In this document: piece by piece, positions 1 to 8,781 of the stretch | Layout: each line of letters opens with the position of its first letter | Position numbering within the stretch: position 1 is the first letter of the stretch | Assembly: GCA_002360635.1 (NCBI GenBank) | Contig: DEQW01000003.1 | Coordinates: forward strand, 648,019 to 712,018 | Length of the DNA stretch: 64,000 nt | Source of the DNA: Flavobacteriaceae bacterium UBA3356 | GTDB taxonomy: Bacteria > Bacteroidota > Bacteroidia > Flavobacteriales > Flavobacteriaceae | Reading direction: 5' to 3' | Position numbers and translations under genes: made by a program | The notes under the pieces: generated by a model | The model's input: the letters and a program-made list of their open reading frames with translations, nothing else | Told to the model about the DNA's origin: nothing | The model's database searches: none

Positions 1-567
1 TCGTTTACTGTAATAGAAGCTTCTCCATTTGCATCTAGTTGTACGGTAAAAGGTGCTACACAATTTGCTGTTGGGGCAACGTTATCTTCTACAGTAACGG
101 TAGTGGTACAGGTATCTGTATTTCCTGAATTGTCAGTTACAGTAAGGGTAATAGTATTATCCCCTATATCAGCACAACTAAAAGATGATTGATCTATTGC
201 CACACTAGCGATACCACAAGCATCGGTAGAGCCATCGTTAATATCTGCAGCTGTTATAGATGCTTGTCCGCTGGCATCAAGCTGAACAGTAAGAGGTGCT
301 ACGCAATTGGCAACTGGTGCAATGTTGTCTTCAACCGTTACGGTAGTTGTACACGTATCTGTATTACCTGAATTGTCCGTCACAGTTAGTGTAATAGTAT
401 TATCCCCTACATCAGTACATCCAAAAGAGGATTGATCTATTGCTACACTAGCAATTCCACAGTTATCTGTTGAGCCGTTATTAATATCTGCTACGGTGAT
501 AGAAGCATCGCCGTTTACATCTAATTGCACGGTAAATGGTGCCGCACAATTGGCCACTGGTGAAATT
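1..567 (-). repeat. Tandem 243-bp coding repeats (81-residue HYR-like units)
   Basis: Two full units (325-567 and 82-324) and part of a third (1-81) are head to tail with an exact 243-bp period, which keeps the reading frame. They differ mainly by synonymous changes. This points to domain amplification inside the surface-protein gene, and more units may lie beyond the left edge. Confidence 0.8.
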
Positions 568-1463
568 AAATCCGTATCAGTTATTGTTACATTAGCCGTG
601 TCTGTACACCCATTATCATCGGTAACAGTTACCGTATAAGTACCTGCACTTAATCCTGTTGAAGTTGCATTATTACCGCCAGAAGGTGACCAAGAATAAT
701 TGTAAGGAGCAATTCCTCCATTTGTTGTAACAGTAGCAGATCCATTAGAAACACCAGGACAGCTTGCATTTGTAGATGAAGTTATGGTTGCATCTACAGC
801 TGTAGGCTCTGTTATTGTTGCAGATGCTGTATCGGTACAACCATTATCATCTGTTATGGTTACGGTATAGGTTCCAGCTGCTAAATTTGTTATCGTATTA
901 GTAGTTGAAGTTGAGTTTGTGGTTGTAGCCCCATTACTCCACGAATAATCATAATTTGCAGTACCACTGCTTGCAGTTACAGTTAATGATCCTGTACTTG
1001 ATCCATTACACGCAACGTTAGTTTGAGCTGTAATGGCAGCACTTAAGTTACAAGGAGGAGCTGCGCCAGTTACATTAACGGTTATACTCCAGTTGGTCCC
1101 GGTAGAAAAGTCTGTAGCGACTAGTACTTGATAGGTGCCGGGGCTACTAGGTACTGGTGTAATGTTTCCACCAGGAAAGTTTATGGCACTATTGCCAACC
1201 TGAATAAAACCAGTGGCTCCTCCACCTGTTGCAGAAGCAGAAATACTGGTAATAGACTGGCCACTCGCTAATACTATTTGAAAGCGGTCTTGACTGTCAC
1301 TTGGTGTGCTAACAGATCCACTAAAACCATTAGCTCCTGTGGTTAAGTTAAAAGAGGGGCCTGTTCCCGTATTTGGGAAATCAGACCCTTCGTTTTGTGC
1401 CATAAGTAGGCTAGATGAACATAGCAAAGCTATAAACATCCATACTTGGGTAATTTTCTTCAT
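1..1463 (-). CDS. Secreted multi-domain surface protein with SprB-like and HYR-like repeats (3' end outside window)
   Basis: The reading frame is open from an ATG at 1461-1463 to the window edge, about 487 residues, so the C-terminus is not visible. The N-terminus is a Sec signal peptide (MKKITQVWMFIALLCSSS then LLMAQ). It is followed by a Gly/Ser-rich domain of about 120 residues, then two SprB-type repeats marked by GTYTVTITDDNGCTDT and GTYTVTVTDDNGCTDT. Next come HYR-like units of 81 residues marked by NTITLTVTDNSGNTDTC and VAPxANC. Proteins of this make-up in Flavobacteriaceae are usually exported by the type IX system and act as cell-surface adhesins. No C-terminal sorting domain can be checked here, so T9SS export is inference. 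The likely promoter lies at 1499-1544. Confidence 0.85.
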   Translation of the reverse strand, partial: MKKITQVWMFIALLCSSSLLMAQNEGSDFPNTGTGPSFNLTTGANGFSGSVSTPSDSQDRFQIVLASGQSITSISASATGGGATGFIQVGNSAINFPGGNITPVPSSPGTYQVLVATDFSTGTNWSITVNVTGAAPPCNLSAAITAQTNVACNGSSTGSLTVTASSGTANYDYSWSNGATTTNSTSTTNTITNLAAGTYTVTITDDNGCTDTASATITEPTAVDATITSSTNASCPGVSNGSATVTTNGGIAPYNYSWSPSGGNNATSTGLSAGTYTVTVTDDNGCTDTANVTITDTDLISPVANCAAPFTVQLDVNGDASITVADINNGSTDNCGIASVAIDQSSFGCTDVGDNTITLTVTDNSGNTDTCTTTVTVEDNIAPVANCVAPLTVQLDASGQASITAADINDGSTDACGIASVAIDQSSFSCADIGDNTITLTVTDNSGNTDTCTTTVTVEDNVAPTANCVAPFTVQLDANGEASITVN

Positions 1464-1498
1464 AATAGATTGTTGAAATTTAAATTTGATTATTGGCA

Positions 1499-1544
1499 TA
1501 AAAGTAGGTGAATTCTCACCTTAGTTACATACGTGTACATACGT
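1499..1544 (-). promoter_or_regulatory. Putative promoter and ACGTA-type operator of the surface-protein gene
   Basis: Two ACATACGT boxes (1527-1534 and 1537-1544) are repeated with a 10-bp period. Twenty-two bases from the nearer ATACGT lies TACTTTTA on the minus strand (1499-1506), which resembles the Bacteroidota -7 box TAnnTTTG. The start codon is about 35 bases further on. The same box order and spacing recur at 4105-4150 and, nearly so, at 1857-1902. Confidence 0.5.
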
Positions 1545-1767
1545 AATTTTATACAGGCAAAAGACTATGTTTTTTGTGGATAGTTAGTAGTGTGAAGTAA
1601 CAATTATTAGTTTATAGTAGTCAGTAGTGGTAAGCAGTGGCGTATATTTTTTTTCTTCTCAATATTCTAAAACGGATGTTTTTAATACAATACTTCAGTC
1701 GCTGTTGCGCTAGTAGTTTCAATCAATCACCGAGTAGTTTTCTTTTGTTATTTTTTTTCTATACTAA

Positions 1768-1850
1768 GAAATAAGCCCGGAAACATCACGCTCTGGGCTT
1801 TAACTTAAAAACTAGTAAACACAGTATTTAATCCACTATTTTAATTTTAC
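1768..1850 (-). ncRNA. Candidate small RNA, copy A
   Basis: This stretch has no ORF. On the minus strand it lies between a promoter-like array (ATACGT 1887-1892, TTACAT 1897-1902, -7-like box at 1857-1865) and a hairpin (1773-1800), predicting a transcript of about 80 nt. It aligns by eye over its whole length with 3993-4098, including the terminator loop. It could instead be the remnant of a deleted gene's promoter and terminator. Confidence 0.35.
1773..1800 (-). terminator. Hairpin terminator downstream of the antiporter gene / copy A element
   Basis: AAGCCCGGA (1773-1781) pairs with TCTGGGCTT (1792-1800), with one G-T pair, around a short loop. On the minus strand a moderately T-rich tail follows. 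It would end transcripts from the gene at 1931-3400 and from candidate small RNA A. Confidence 0.6.
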
Positions 1851-1930
1851 TCATTGCAAAATATAGAAAGAAACCTATAGGTTGCAATACGTGTAATTAC
1901 ATAATTTTTTAGTAATTAAGAAGTTATGGG

Positions 1931-3400
1931 TTATTGATAAGGAGCTGTTAGGGTTTTGTGTACATCTTCAAAGATCTCAACCCGGTCGGCCAATACAATA
2001 AGATTGTCTTGCTCTTCTAATATAGTCGATCCATTGGGGGTTATATAACTTCCGTCGCGTTTTATCATGGCAATAATTGCATTTTTTGGAAACCCTAATT
2101 CCACTATTTTTTTATCAACCGCATAACAATCAGGGCCAATGGTAAATTCCCTCATTTCAGCTTTGGGGTTTTCAGATAATAACAAATCGGTAGCCGATAA
2201 CTTTTTAGAGGTTTCCGGTAAGCCTACATTCAACCATTTTGCTACTAAAGTCAAGGTAGTCCCTTGAAACAATACTGAGGTGACCGATATAAAAAACACA
2301 ATATTAAAGATCATATTGGCTTTATCGATTCCTGCCAGAAGTGGATACGTGGCAAATACAATAGGTACCGCCCCTCGTAAGCCTACCCAAGAAATGTAAA
2401 ACCGCCTACGTAATTTCATTTTAAAAAATATCAAACTTATAAAGACCCCGATGGGTCGAGCAATAAAAATTAAAAACAACGAGATGAGCATTCCAATTCC
2501 CATAATAGGAATTACCTGCTGTGGAAATACCAACAACCCTAGCGTTAAGAACAATACAATTTGCATAAGCCAAGCTAGCCCATCATACATTTTTAAGATG
2601 GTCTTCTTATGAATAAGATCTTGATTCCCTAAATACACTGCACAAATATAAATTGCTAAAAACCCATTCCCCCCTAAAAAGTCGGTCGCCGAAAAGGTAA
2701 TGAACATTAAGGCTATTACTAGTACGGGATAAAGTCCTTCAAAGTCTAGTTTTATTTTATTGATAATAAACTTACTAACCTTTCCAAATACAAATCCGCC
2801 AATACCTCCCAGTATCATTTGCTGTAAAAACATAGGAATAATGGATAGGATGCTTTGGTCTTGATTGATAACTAAAGTTAAAAAGGCAAGCGTTAATACG
2901 TATGCCATGGGATCGTTACTACCACTTTCTAACTCAAGAGTAGGGCGCAGATTGGTTTTTAATGCCAAGCTTTTGGAACGTAATATAGAGAATACTGCAG
3001 CAGCATCGGTAGACGATACAATAGAACCTAAAAGCATACTTTCATAGATTGTAAAATCAGTCAATAACCATATAAAGGTCCCTAAGGAAAGGGCTGTAAG
3101 CAAAACCCCTAAAGTAGACAAAGCAATTCCTTCTCTTAAAATAGGTTTTACAGCTTTCCAGTTGGTATCCAAACCACCCGAAAACAAAATGAAGTTAAGG
3201 GAAACAATACCAATAAACTGTGCTGCTTGTGGATCGTCAAAACGAATGCCCCCAATCCCTTCTGAACCCGCTAAAATTCCTATTGCTAAAAAGAGTAATA
3301 AGGTAGGTACCCCAAACTTATAGGATGTTTTTCCCACTACGATACTGATTAAGAGTAAGATGGATCCTACTAATACAATATTCTCAATGGTTAAGTTCAT
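1931..3400 (-). CDS. nhaP2: K+/H+ antiporter, CPA1 type, with C-terminal TrkA-C domain
   Basis: The 489-residue inner-membrane protein has about 12 hydrophobic segments over residues 1-390. The exchanger signatures GSIVSSTDAAAVFSIL and LESGSNDPMAYVLT are visible; the ND pair matches the ion-binding aspartate region of CPA exchangers. Residues about 405-485 form a TrkA-C-like regulatory domain (RDGSYITPNGSTIL, DNLIVLADRVE). The family exchanges K+ or Na+ for protons and contributes to cation and pH homeostasis. The length is normal for NhaP2/CvrA. It is divergent from the SnoaL-like gene, with a 190-bp promoter region between them. Ion specificity cannot be read from the sequence. Confidence 0.85.
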   Translation of the reverse strand: MNLTIENIVLVGSILLLISIVVGKTSYKFGVPTLLLFLAIGILAGSEGIGGIRFDDPQAAQFIGIVSLNFILFSGGLDTNWKAVKPILREGIALSTLGVLLTALSLGTFIWLLTDFTIYESMLLGSIVSSTDAAAVFSILRSKSLALKTNLRPTLELESGSNDPMAYVLTLAFLTLVINQDQSILSIIPMFLQQMILGGIGGFVFGKVSKFIINKIKLDFEGLYPVLVIALMFITFSATDFLGGNGFLAIYICAVYLGNQDLIHKKTILKMYDGLAWLMQIVLFLTLGLLVFPQQVIPIMGIGMLISLFLIFIARPIGVFISLIFFKMKLRRRFYISWVGLRGAVPIVFATYPLLAGIDKANMIFNIVFFISVTSVLFQGTTLTLVAKWLNVGLPETSKKLSATDLLLSENPKAEMREFTIGPDCYAVDKKIVELGFPKNAIIAMIKRDGSYITPNGSTILEEQDNLIVLADRVEIFEDVHKTLTAPYQ

Positions 3401-3590
3401 AGGTTAGTGTTTCAAGGGCAAGTTTTGTAAAGATATTATTTCTTGATAAAGCAGGTGATCCATTATAATCTATTTGTTTACAATATATATTATACTTGGT
3501 AAAGACCAATTATTGGTTTACCGAATTCACATAATCTTTTAATCATTTATATTTGCGTAGTAGCTTTGCATCACGCTAAACCTCACAACT

Positions 3591-3959
3591 ATGAACACCA
3601 ACAAAAAACGCGCAAAAGAATTTTTACTTTTGGCAGCCAGAGGCGATTCCCGAGAGGCTTTTAAAAGGTATGTCGCTGATGGGTTTATCCACCATAATGC
3701 TTATTTTAAAGGCGATGGTCACACGTTGATGGTAGCCATGGAAGAGGCTGCAAAAAAGCAACCCAATAAAGAATTTGAAGTTTTAAGGGCATTGGAAGAC
3801 GGTGACCTGGTTTCCATACACTCCCGTATTAACCCTCAGGACAGTCCTGAAATGGCCGTGATACATATCTTTAAGTTTAAAAATGATAAAATTGTAGAGA
3901 TCTGGGACTTTGGACAAACGGTTCCTGATACCGTGGTCAATGAGAATGGGATGTTTTAG
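3591..3959 (+). CDS. SnoaL-like / NTF2-fold protein
   Basis: This 122-residue protein has the layout of the SnoaL-like polyketide cyclase family: an N-terminal helix pair, the FIHHNAYFKGDG segment with the usual histidines, and the strand motifs VSIHSRI and VIHIFKFKNDKIVEIWDFGQ. These proteins adopt a cone-shaped NTF2 fold and often have unassigned small-molecule activity. There is no signal peptide, so it is cytosolic. It appears monocistronic, followed by the repeat element at 3993-4155. Confidence 0.8.
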   Translation: MNTNKKRAKEFLLLAARGDSREAFKRYVADGFIHHNAYFKGDGHTLMVAMEEAAKKQPNKEFEVLRALEDGDLVSIHSRINPQDSPEMAVIHIFKFKNDKIVEIWDFGQTVPDTVVNENGMF

Positions 3960-3992
3960 TTGGGAGTAAATAGTTTTACACCATTTATAAAT

Positions 3993-4098
3993 AAAAAAGC
4001 CTGGAAACATCACCCTCCAGGCCTTAACTTAAGAACTAGTATTAACTAGTAACTTATAAACTAGTGTTTACTGTTTAATCAACAATGTTAATTTAACT
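3993..4098 (-). ncRNA. Candidate small RNA, copy B
   Basis: This is the second copy of the intergenic element also found at 1768-1850. On the minus strand a promoter-like array (4105-4150) is followed by about 105 bases without an ORF and then a terminator with a run of six T. Conserved blocks with copy A are the ACTAGT/AAGTTAA leader and the GTGATGTTTCC terminator loop. Copy B has extra ACTAGT-containing repeats. A small RNA is inferred; no known family is recognised. Confidence 0.4.
3997..4025 (-). terminator. Rho-independent terminator of copy B
   Basis: GCCTGGA (3999-4005) pairs with TCCAGGC (4016-4022). On the minus strand the stem is followed by CTTTTTTATTT. The loop sequence is nearly identical to that of the hairpin at 1773-1800. 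Confidence 0.7.
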
Positions 4099-4104
4099 TA
4101 TAGG

Positions 4105-4150
4105 CTAAAGTATAGTAATATGCCTGAATCTACAATACGTAGAATTACGT
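4105..4150 (-). promoter_or_regulatory. ACGTA-type operator and -7 box of copy B
   Basis: ATACGT (4135-4140) and TTACGT (4145-4150) lie 10 bp apart. TACTTTAG on the minus strand (4105-4112) is exactly 22 bases from the nearer box, the same geometry as in front of the surface-protein gene. Confidence 0.45.
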
Positions 4151-4300
4151 AATCTTTGTAGGAATTTAGAAGAGTTTAAAGATATACAGTATTAACTAAA
4201 AAACCACTTAATGCTGGTTTGCTAAGGGGTTTTGTAAATTGAAAGTAATGTTGTAAACTTTTTATCACTAAGTTTATACGGAGTATAGTAGCGTAAGCTT

Positions 4301-4909
4301 ATGAAACATAAAACCATAGCTAACGAATTAATTACATTAAAAGAGGCAGACCTAGCCCTTAGGACGCAGCTTCTTAAAGCGGGTACGCTACAAGATGGCT
4401 ATGACTCAAAAATGGAGGCGTTACACATTGCGCATGCAAAGCAATTAGCTACAATACTCGATCGCATTGGATATCCTACCGAAGCTAAAGTAGGGAAGGA
4501 GGCCAGCGAGGCAGCATGGTTGATCATTCAACACGCCATTAGCATGCCCAACTTTATGCGACGCTGTAAAACCCTTTTAGAAAAAGCCGTTGCCAAAGAG
4601 AACGCTTCGCCAATCCTGTTAGCGTATTTAACAGACCGTATTGCAGTTTTGGAAGGCAAACCACAGCAGTATGGTACCCAGTTTGACTGGGATAAAAACG
4701 GCGTGTTACAAGCGAATCCATTTGATGATTTAGATGCTGTAAATAAGAGGCGAAAATCCATTGGACTGAACACCCTTAAAGAACAATTAGCTGGTTATGC
4801 GACAGCGTACAAAGGACGAAAACCAATTACCTCCAGAAGATGTTTTGAAGAAAGAAAAAGCGTTTCAGGAATGGAGAAAAAGGGTAGGGTGGATAGTATA
4901 ATTTTATAG
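4301..4909 (+). pseudogene. DUF6624-like gene, copy 1, with frameshifted 3' end
   Basis: The 202-residue frame starts at an ATG at 4301. The motifs LIIQHA, LLAYLTDRIAVLEGKPQ and YGTQFDW are typical of DUF6624 proteins, whose function is unknown. Compared with its near-identical paralogue at 10128-10727, one extra G lies in the run TTAGCTGG near 4792. It throws the last 38 codons out of frame and replaces the conserved tail (EKAFQEWRKRVGWIV) with unrelated residues. The N-terminal 160 residues are intact, so a truncated product could still be made. No signal peptide is visible. Confidence 0.6.
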
Positions 4910-5015
4910 ATATACCCAAAATTGAGTATACTATAACTGTAGGAAGATACTTATATTTATAGCCCCAAAATCTTTATATACTTAGTCTCTTTTTTATTTT
5001 TTAAAAACAAAAGAT

Positions 5016-5548
5016 ATGAAACAGATTATACTCGTACTGCTAGCTATTAGCAGTATATCAAGCATGGCCCAAGTAGGGATTAATATCATAGACCCTAAGG
5101 GTAATTTAGATATAATTTCGAAAACCAATATGGATTGGTGTTGCCGCGGGTAACCTCGGTAGAAGATGTGACAGATGGCAATGGTAACGCTCCAGTAGAT
5201 GAAACCACCCTGTATGACCTATCTAGAAATACCACCTGCTTTTATCAAAATGGCGATTGGGTTTACATAGATACAGATGCAAGTGGTGATCCTATACTAA
5301 CAGATCCTACACCCCCTAATTATAACACAAACACAACAATAGATTATATTAAAACCAGTAATACGGATGCAAATGATTCGTTTGGGCTTTCTTTAGCTTT
5401 ATCTGGAAATGGGAGCACTATGGCTATTGGGGCGCCGGGCGAGCATGGTAATGGAAACCAAGGTGATAACAGTATGAGCAGTAGTGGTGCTGTGTATGTA
5501 TTTGTATATACTGGAACGGAATGGATTCAACAAGCTTATTTAAAATAA
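5016..5548 (+). pseudogene. Frameshifted, truncated FG-GAP-type secreted protein remnant
   Basis: The frame opens at 5016 with a clear signal peptide (MKQIILVLLAISSISSMAQ) and a mature start GINIIDPKGNLDIISKTNM. It stops after 45 codons at 5151-5153. One missing G at about 5133 explains this: restoring it gives MGLVLPRV and continues into the frame ending at 5548. That frame carries an N-terminal collar-like part and one FG-GAP-like unit (NDSFGLSLALSGNGSTMAIG, GAVYVFVYTG). Full-length relatives continue through several more units after QAYLK; here a stop follows at once. This is an inactivated surface-protein gene. Confidence 0.75.
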
Positions 5549-5574
5549 CTGCTTCTTTTTATAAATTAACACCT

Positions 5575-5946
5575 ATGAAATACCCTAAATCATTCGGACT
5601 CTCTAAACTTAGAAACCATCTACACTTTTTAAAAACAGAGCGCCCTACCATTTATGATCTGTACAAAGAAAATGGCGAGAAACATGCTTCTGTATTCCGA
5701 GAGGAAAGGGCATTACAATATGAAAAAGATGGTTATACAATTAAAATTGCTACAGATATTGATAAACGGATAAAAGATTTAGAAAAACGAGTACAATCAT
5801 TGGAAGCTGAAATAGCAACAGAAAAGAAAGCCAAACTACATAACAACCCAGATGTCTATGACACAAAACCCGATGTTGAAAAAATAATGAGCGACCCAAA
5901 AATTAAAGAAGCGAATAAGCGGTACAAAAAAAGAAAAAAAGAATAA
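5575..5946 (+). CDS. Hypothetical coiled-coil protein
   Basis: The 123-residue product starts at the ATG at 5575, chosen because the upstream part of the frame overlaps the FG-GAP remnant. The middle (KRIKDLEKRVQSLEAEIATEKK) predicts a short coiled coil, and the C-terminus is a basic tail ending KRYKKRKKE. I recognise no family and see no signal peptide or membrane segment. It lies 73 bp before the restriction-modification gene and could be co-transcribed with it. Confidence 0.5.
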   Translation: MKYPKSFGLSKLRNHLHFLKTERPTIYDLYKENGEKHASVFREERALQYEKDGYTIKIATDIDKRIKDLEKRVQSLEAEIATEKKAKLHNNPDVYDTKPDVEKIMSDPKIKEANKRYKKRKKE

Positions 5947-6019
5947 CTACTGTAACCCATACCACAAACCTTTAGGTTTCTAAAAAAAGTATTACATTGC
6001 CTATTAAACTAACTATCTT

Positions 6020-8740
6020 TTGGCACTATCCTGGAATGAAATAAAAAGCCGCGCCCTGCAATTTACCAATGAGTGGGAAGGTGAGACCCGTGAACGCGCA
6101 GAGAAAGACAGTTTTTGGAATGACTTTTTCAACATCTTTGGTATCTCGCGTAGGCGACTGGCCACCTTTGAAGAACCGGTAAAAAAACTAAACAATAACC
6201 AAGGCTTTATAGACCTTTTTTGGAAAGGAACGCTCTTGGTAGAACATAAAAGTAGGGGCAAAGATTTAGATGCAGCCTTTAAACAAGCTACCGATTACTT
6301 TCACGGCCTTAAAGAACACGAACTACCCAAGTATGTGTTGGTTAGTGATTTTGAACATTTTAGATTGTATGATCTGGATGAGGGGCTGGACTATTCCTTC
6401 CCTATAAGCGAATTGTATAAAAACATTAAACTGTTCGGGTTTATTGCGGGGTATCAAAAACGCACCTTTAAAGATGAAGACCCGGTAAATATTGAAGCTG
6501 CCGAGCTAATGGGTAAGCTGCACGACCAACTGGAAGATAGCGGTTATGAAGGGCACTCACTAGAGGTATTCTTGGTACGGTTGCTGTTCTGTTTGTTTGC
6601 CGATGATACGGGTATTTTTGAACGGGACACCTTTAAGGAGTTTGTAGATGTAAAAACAAAAGAGGACGGTAGCGACTTAGGTGCGTGGTTAGCACAGTTT
6701 TTTCAAGTGCTCAATACACCCAACAACAAACGTTTAAAGAACTTGGACGAACATCTCACCATATTTCCGTATGTAAACGGAAAGCTTTTTGAAGAGGCTT
6801 TGCCCATTGCGTCCTTTAACAGTGCCATGCGTGAGATATTGCTGGAATGTAGCAAATTAAATTGGGGTGAAATAAGCCCGGCTATCTTTGGTAGTATGTT
6901 CCAGAGTGTTATGAACCCCGAGGAGCGCCGTAACTTAGGCGCACATTACACCAGCGAAAAGAATATTTTAAAACTGATACGCCCGTTGTTTTTAGATGCC
7001 TTGCACGAGGAGTTCGATAAAATACACACCAATAAAAACAAACTGCGGGAGTTTCACCAAAAACTAGGTAACTTACGGTTTATGGACCCTGCTTGTGGCT
7101 GTGGCAACTTCTTGATTATTACCTACCGTGAAATACGGTTACTGGAGTTGCAAGTATTAAAACAGTTGTACGGCACCCAACAAGTGATTGGCATTGATGA
7201 AATCATGAAAGTAGAGGTAGACCAGTTTTACGGTATTGAGTATGACGAGTTCCCCGCCCGTATTGCCGAAGTGGCCATGTGGCTCATGGATCACCAAATG
7301 AACCTCTTAGTAAGCGAAGCCTTTGGACAGTACTATGCCCGTTTGCCCTTACAAAAAAGTGCGATTATAGTACACGGCAATGCATTACAGGTAAATTGGG
7401 AAGATGTAGTCCCTAAAACAGAGTTAAATTATATTCTTGGGAATCCGCCATTTTATGGTAAGCAATACCAGAGCAAAGAACAAAAGGAAGATATGAAGCG
7501 TATCTTTCAAGGAGTAAAAGGTTCTGGCGTGTTAGACTATGTGACGGCTTGGTACTTAAAAGCCGCACATTATGTTCAAGATACTACAATAGCTGTAGGC
7601 TTTGTTAGTACCAACTCCATAGCACAAGGCGAACAAACTGGTATTTTATGGAACGAACTGTTTAATACCTACGGTGTTAAAATACACTTTGCGCACCGTA
7701 CGTTTAATTGGACAAATGAGGCGAAAGGAAAAGCAGCCGTCCATGTAGTGATTATTGGCTTTGGAAACTTTGATGTAAAAGATAAATCAATATTTGAATA
7801 TGAAGATATTAAAGGTGAGCCACATGAAATAAAAGTTAAAAATATAAATGGATATTTAGTTAATGCTCCAGATATAGTTTTACCAAAAAGAAGAGAACCG
7901 CTTTGTGATGTGCCTACAATGAATTATGGAAGTATGCCTAATGACGGAGGTAATTTAGTCTTTGACACTAAAACCAAAAAAGATATTATTAGTCAAGATA
8001 GTAACTCAGAAAAATTTATTAAGAGATTTGTTATGGGTGAAGAACTAATTAATAATATTGATAGATGGGCGCTTTGGATAACGGATAATGAATTAAAAGA
8101 AATAAGAAATATTAAACCTATAATTAGTATTTTAACAAAAGTAAAAAAGAAACGAGAATCAAGTACTAGAGCTGCTACAAATAAATTAGCACAATTTCCT
8201 TACAGATTTGGGGAAGTAAGACAGCCTGAAACAGATTACATTGCATTGCCTAGAGTGTCATCCATGAGAAGAGAATATATTCCTATAGCATTACTAGAAA
8301 AAGAAGTAATTGCTGGTGATAAAGTTTACACTATATCTTCTTCTGATAAATATATATATGGGGTTTTAACTTCTAAAATGCATATGTCGTGGATGAGATT
8401 TACAGCTGGTAGAATGAAAAGTGACTATAGTTATACCAATCAAATAACATACAACAACTACCCGTGGCCCAAAGACCCGAGTACTAAAAACAAAGAAAAG
8501 GTAGCTGCCAAAGCCCAAAACGTACTGGATGTACGGGCGGAGTACCCCAACAGCAGCTTAGCAGACCTCTATGACCCGCTTACCATGCCGCCCAACTTGG
8601 TAAAAGCCCACCAAGCCCTGGACAAAGCGGTAGATGTATGTTACCGTCCGCAGCCCTTTACCAACGAGACCGGACGCATAGAGTATTTGTTTACGTTGTA
8701 TGATGAGTATACCATGCCGCTGTTAGAGAAAAAGAAGTAG
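6020..8740 (+). CDS. MmeI-like type IIL restriction-modification enzyme (nuclease-methyltransferase fusion)
   Basis: The single 906-residue polypeptide should both methylate and cleave DNA. Near the N-terminus D65, E75 and K77 form D-x9-E-x-K, the nuclease spacing of MmeI. The methyltransferase has motif I DPACGCGNF (356-364) and motif IV NPPF (475-478), as in N6-adenine enzymes. The C-terminal half should hold the target-recognition domain. The start is TTG at 6020: an in-frame stop lies at 6005-6007, no ATG lies between, and the N-terminal ALSWNEI matches the family start. Bases from about 7790 to 8455 are much more AT-rich than both flanks, which suggests a replaced specificity segment. 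No separate partner subunit is needed in this class. Confidence 0.85.
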   Translation: MALSWNEIKSRALQFTNEWEGETRERAEKDSFWNDFFNIFGISRRRLATFEEPVKKLNNNQGFIDLFWKGTLLVEHKSRGKDLDAAFKQATDYFHGLKEHELPKYVLVSDFEHFRLYDLDEGLDYSFPISELYKNIKLFGFIAGYQKRTFKDEDPVNIEAAELMGKLHDQLEDSGYEGHSLEVFLVRLLFCLFADDTGIFERDTFKEFVDVKTKEDGSDLGAWLAQFFQVLNTPNNKRLKNLDEHLTIFPYVNGKLFEEALPIASFNSAMREILLECSKLNWGEISPAIFGSMFQSVMNPEERRNLGAHYTSEKNILKLIRPLFLDALHEEFDKIHTNKNKLREFHQKLGNLRFMDPACGCGNFLIITYREIRLLELQVLKQLYGTQQVIGIDEIMKVEVDQFYGIEYDEFPARIAEVAMWLMDHQMNLLVSEAFGQYYARLPLQKSAIIVHGNALQVNWEDVVPKTELNYILGNPPFYGKQYQSKEQKEDMKRIFQGVKGSGVLDYVTAWYLKAAHYVQDTTIAVGFVSTNSIAQGEQTGILWNELFNTYGVKIHFAHRTFNWTNEAKGKAAVHVVIIGFGNFDVKDKSIFEYEDIKGEPHEIKVKNINGYLVNAPDIVLPKRREPLCDVPTMNYGSMPNDGGNLVFDTKTKKDIISQDSNSEKFIKRFVMGEELINNIDRWALWITDNELKEIRNIKPIISILTKVKKKRESSTRAATNKLAQFPYRFGEVRQPETDYIALPRVSSMRREYIPIALLEKEVIAGDKVYTISSSDKYIYGVLTSKMHMSWMRFTAGRMKSDYSYTNQITYNNYPWPKDPSTKNKEKVAAKAQNVLDVRAEYPNSSLADLYDPLTMPPNLVKAHQALDKAVDVCYRPQPFTNETGRIEYLFTLYDEYTMPLLEKKK

Positions 8741-8781
8741 GCAGTAAGCGGTAAGCAGTTAGTACGTTTTTTACGCCACTC

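Noticed and set aside
1..567. Regular repeats considered as CRISPR
   Set aside because: Units are 243 bp, in frame, and encode HYR-like domains; there are no spacers.
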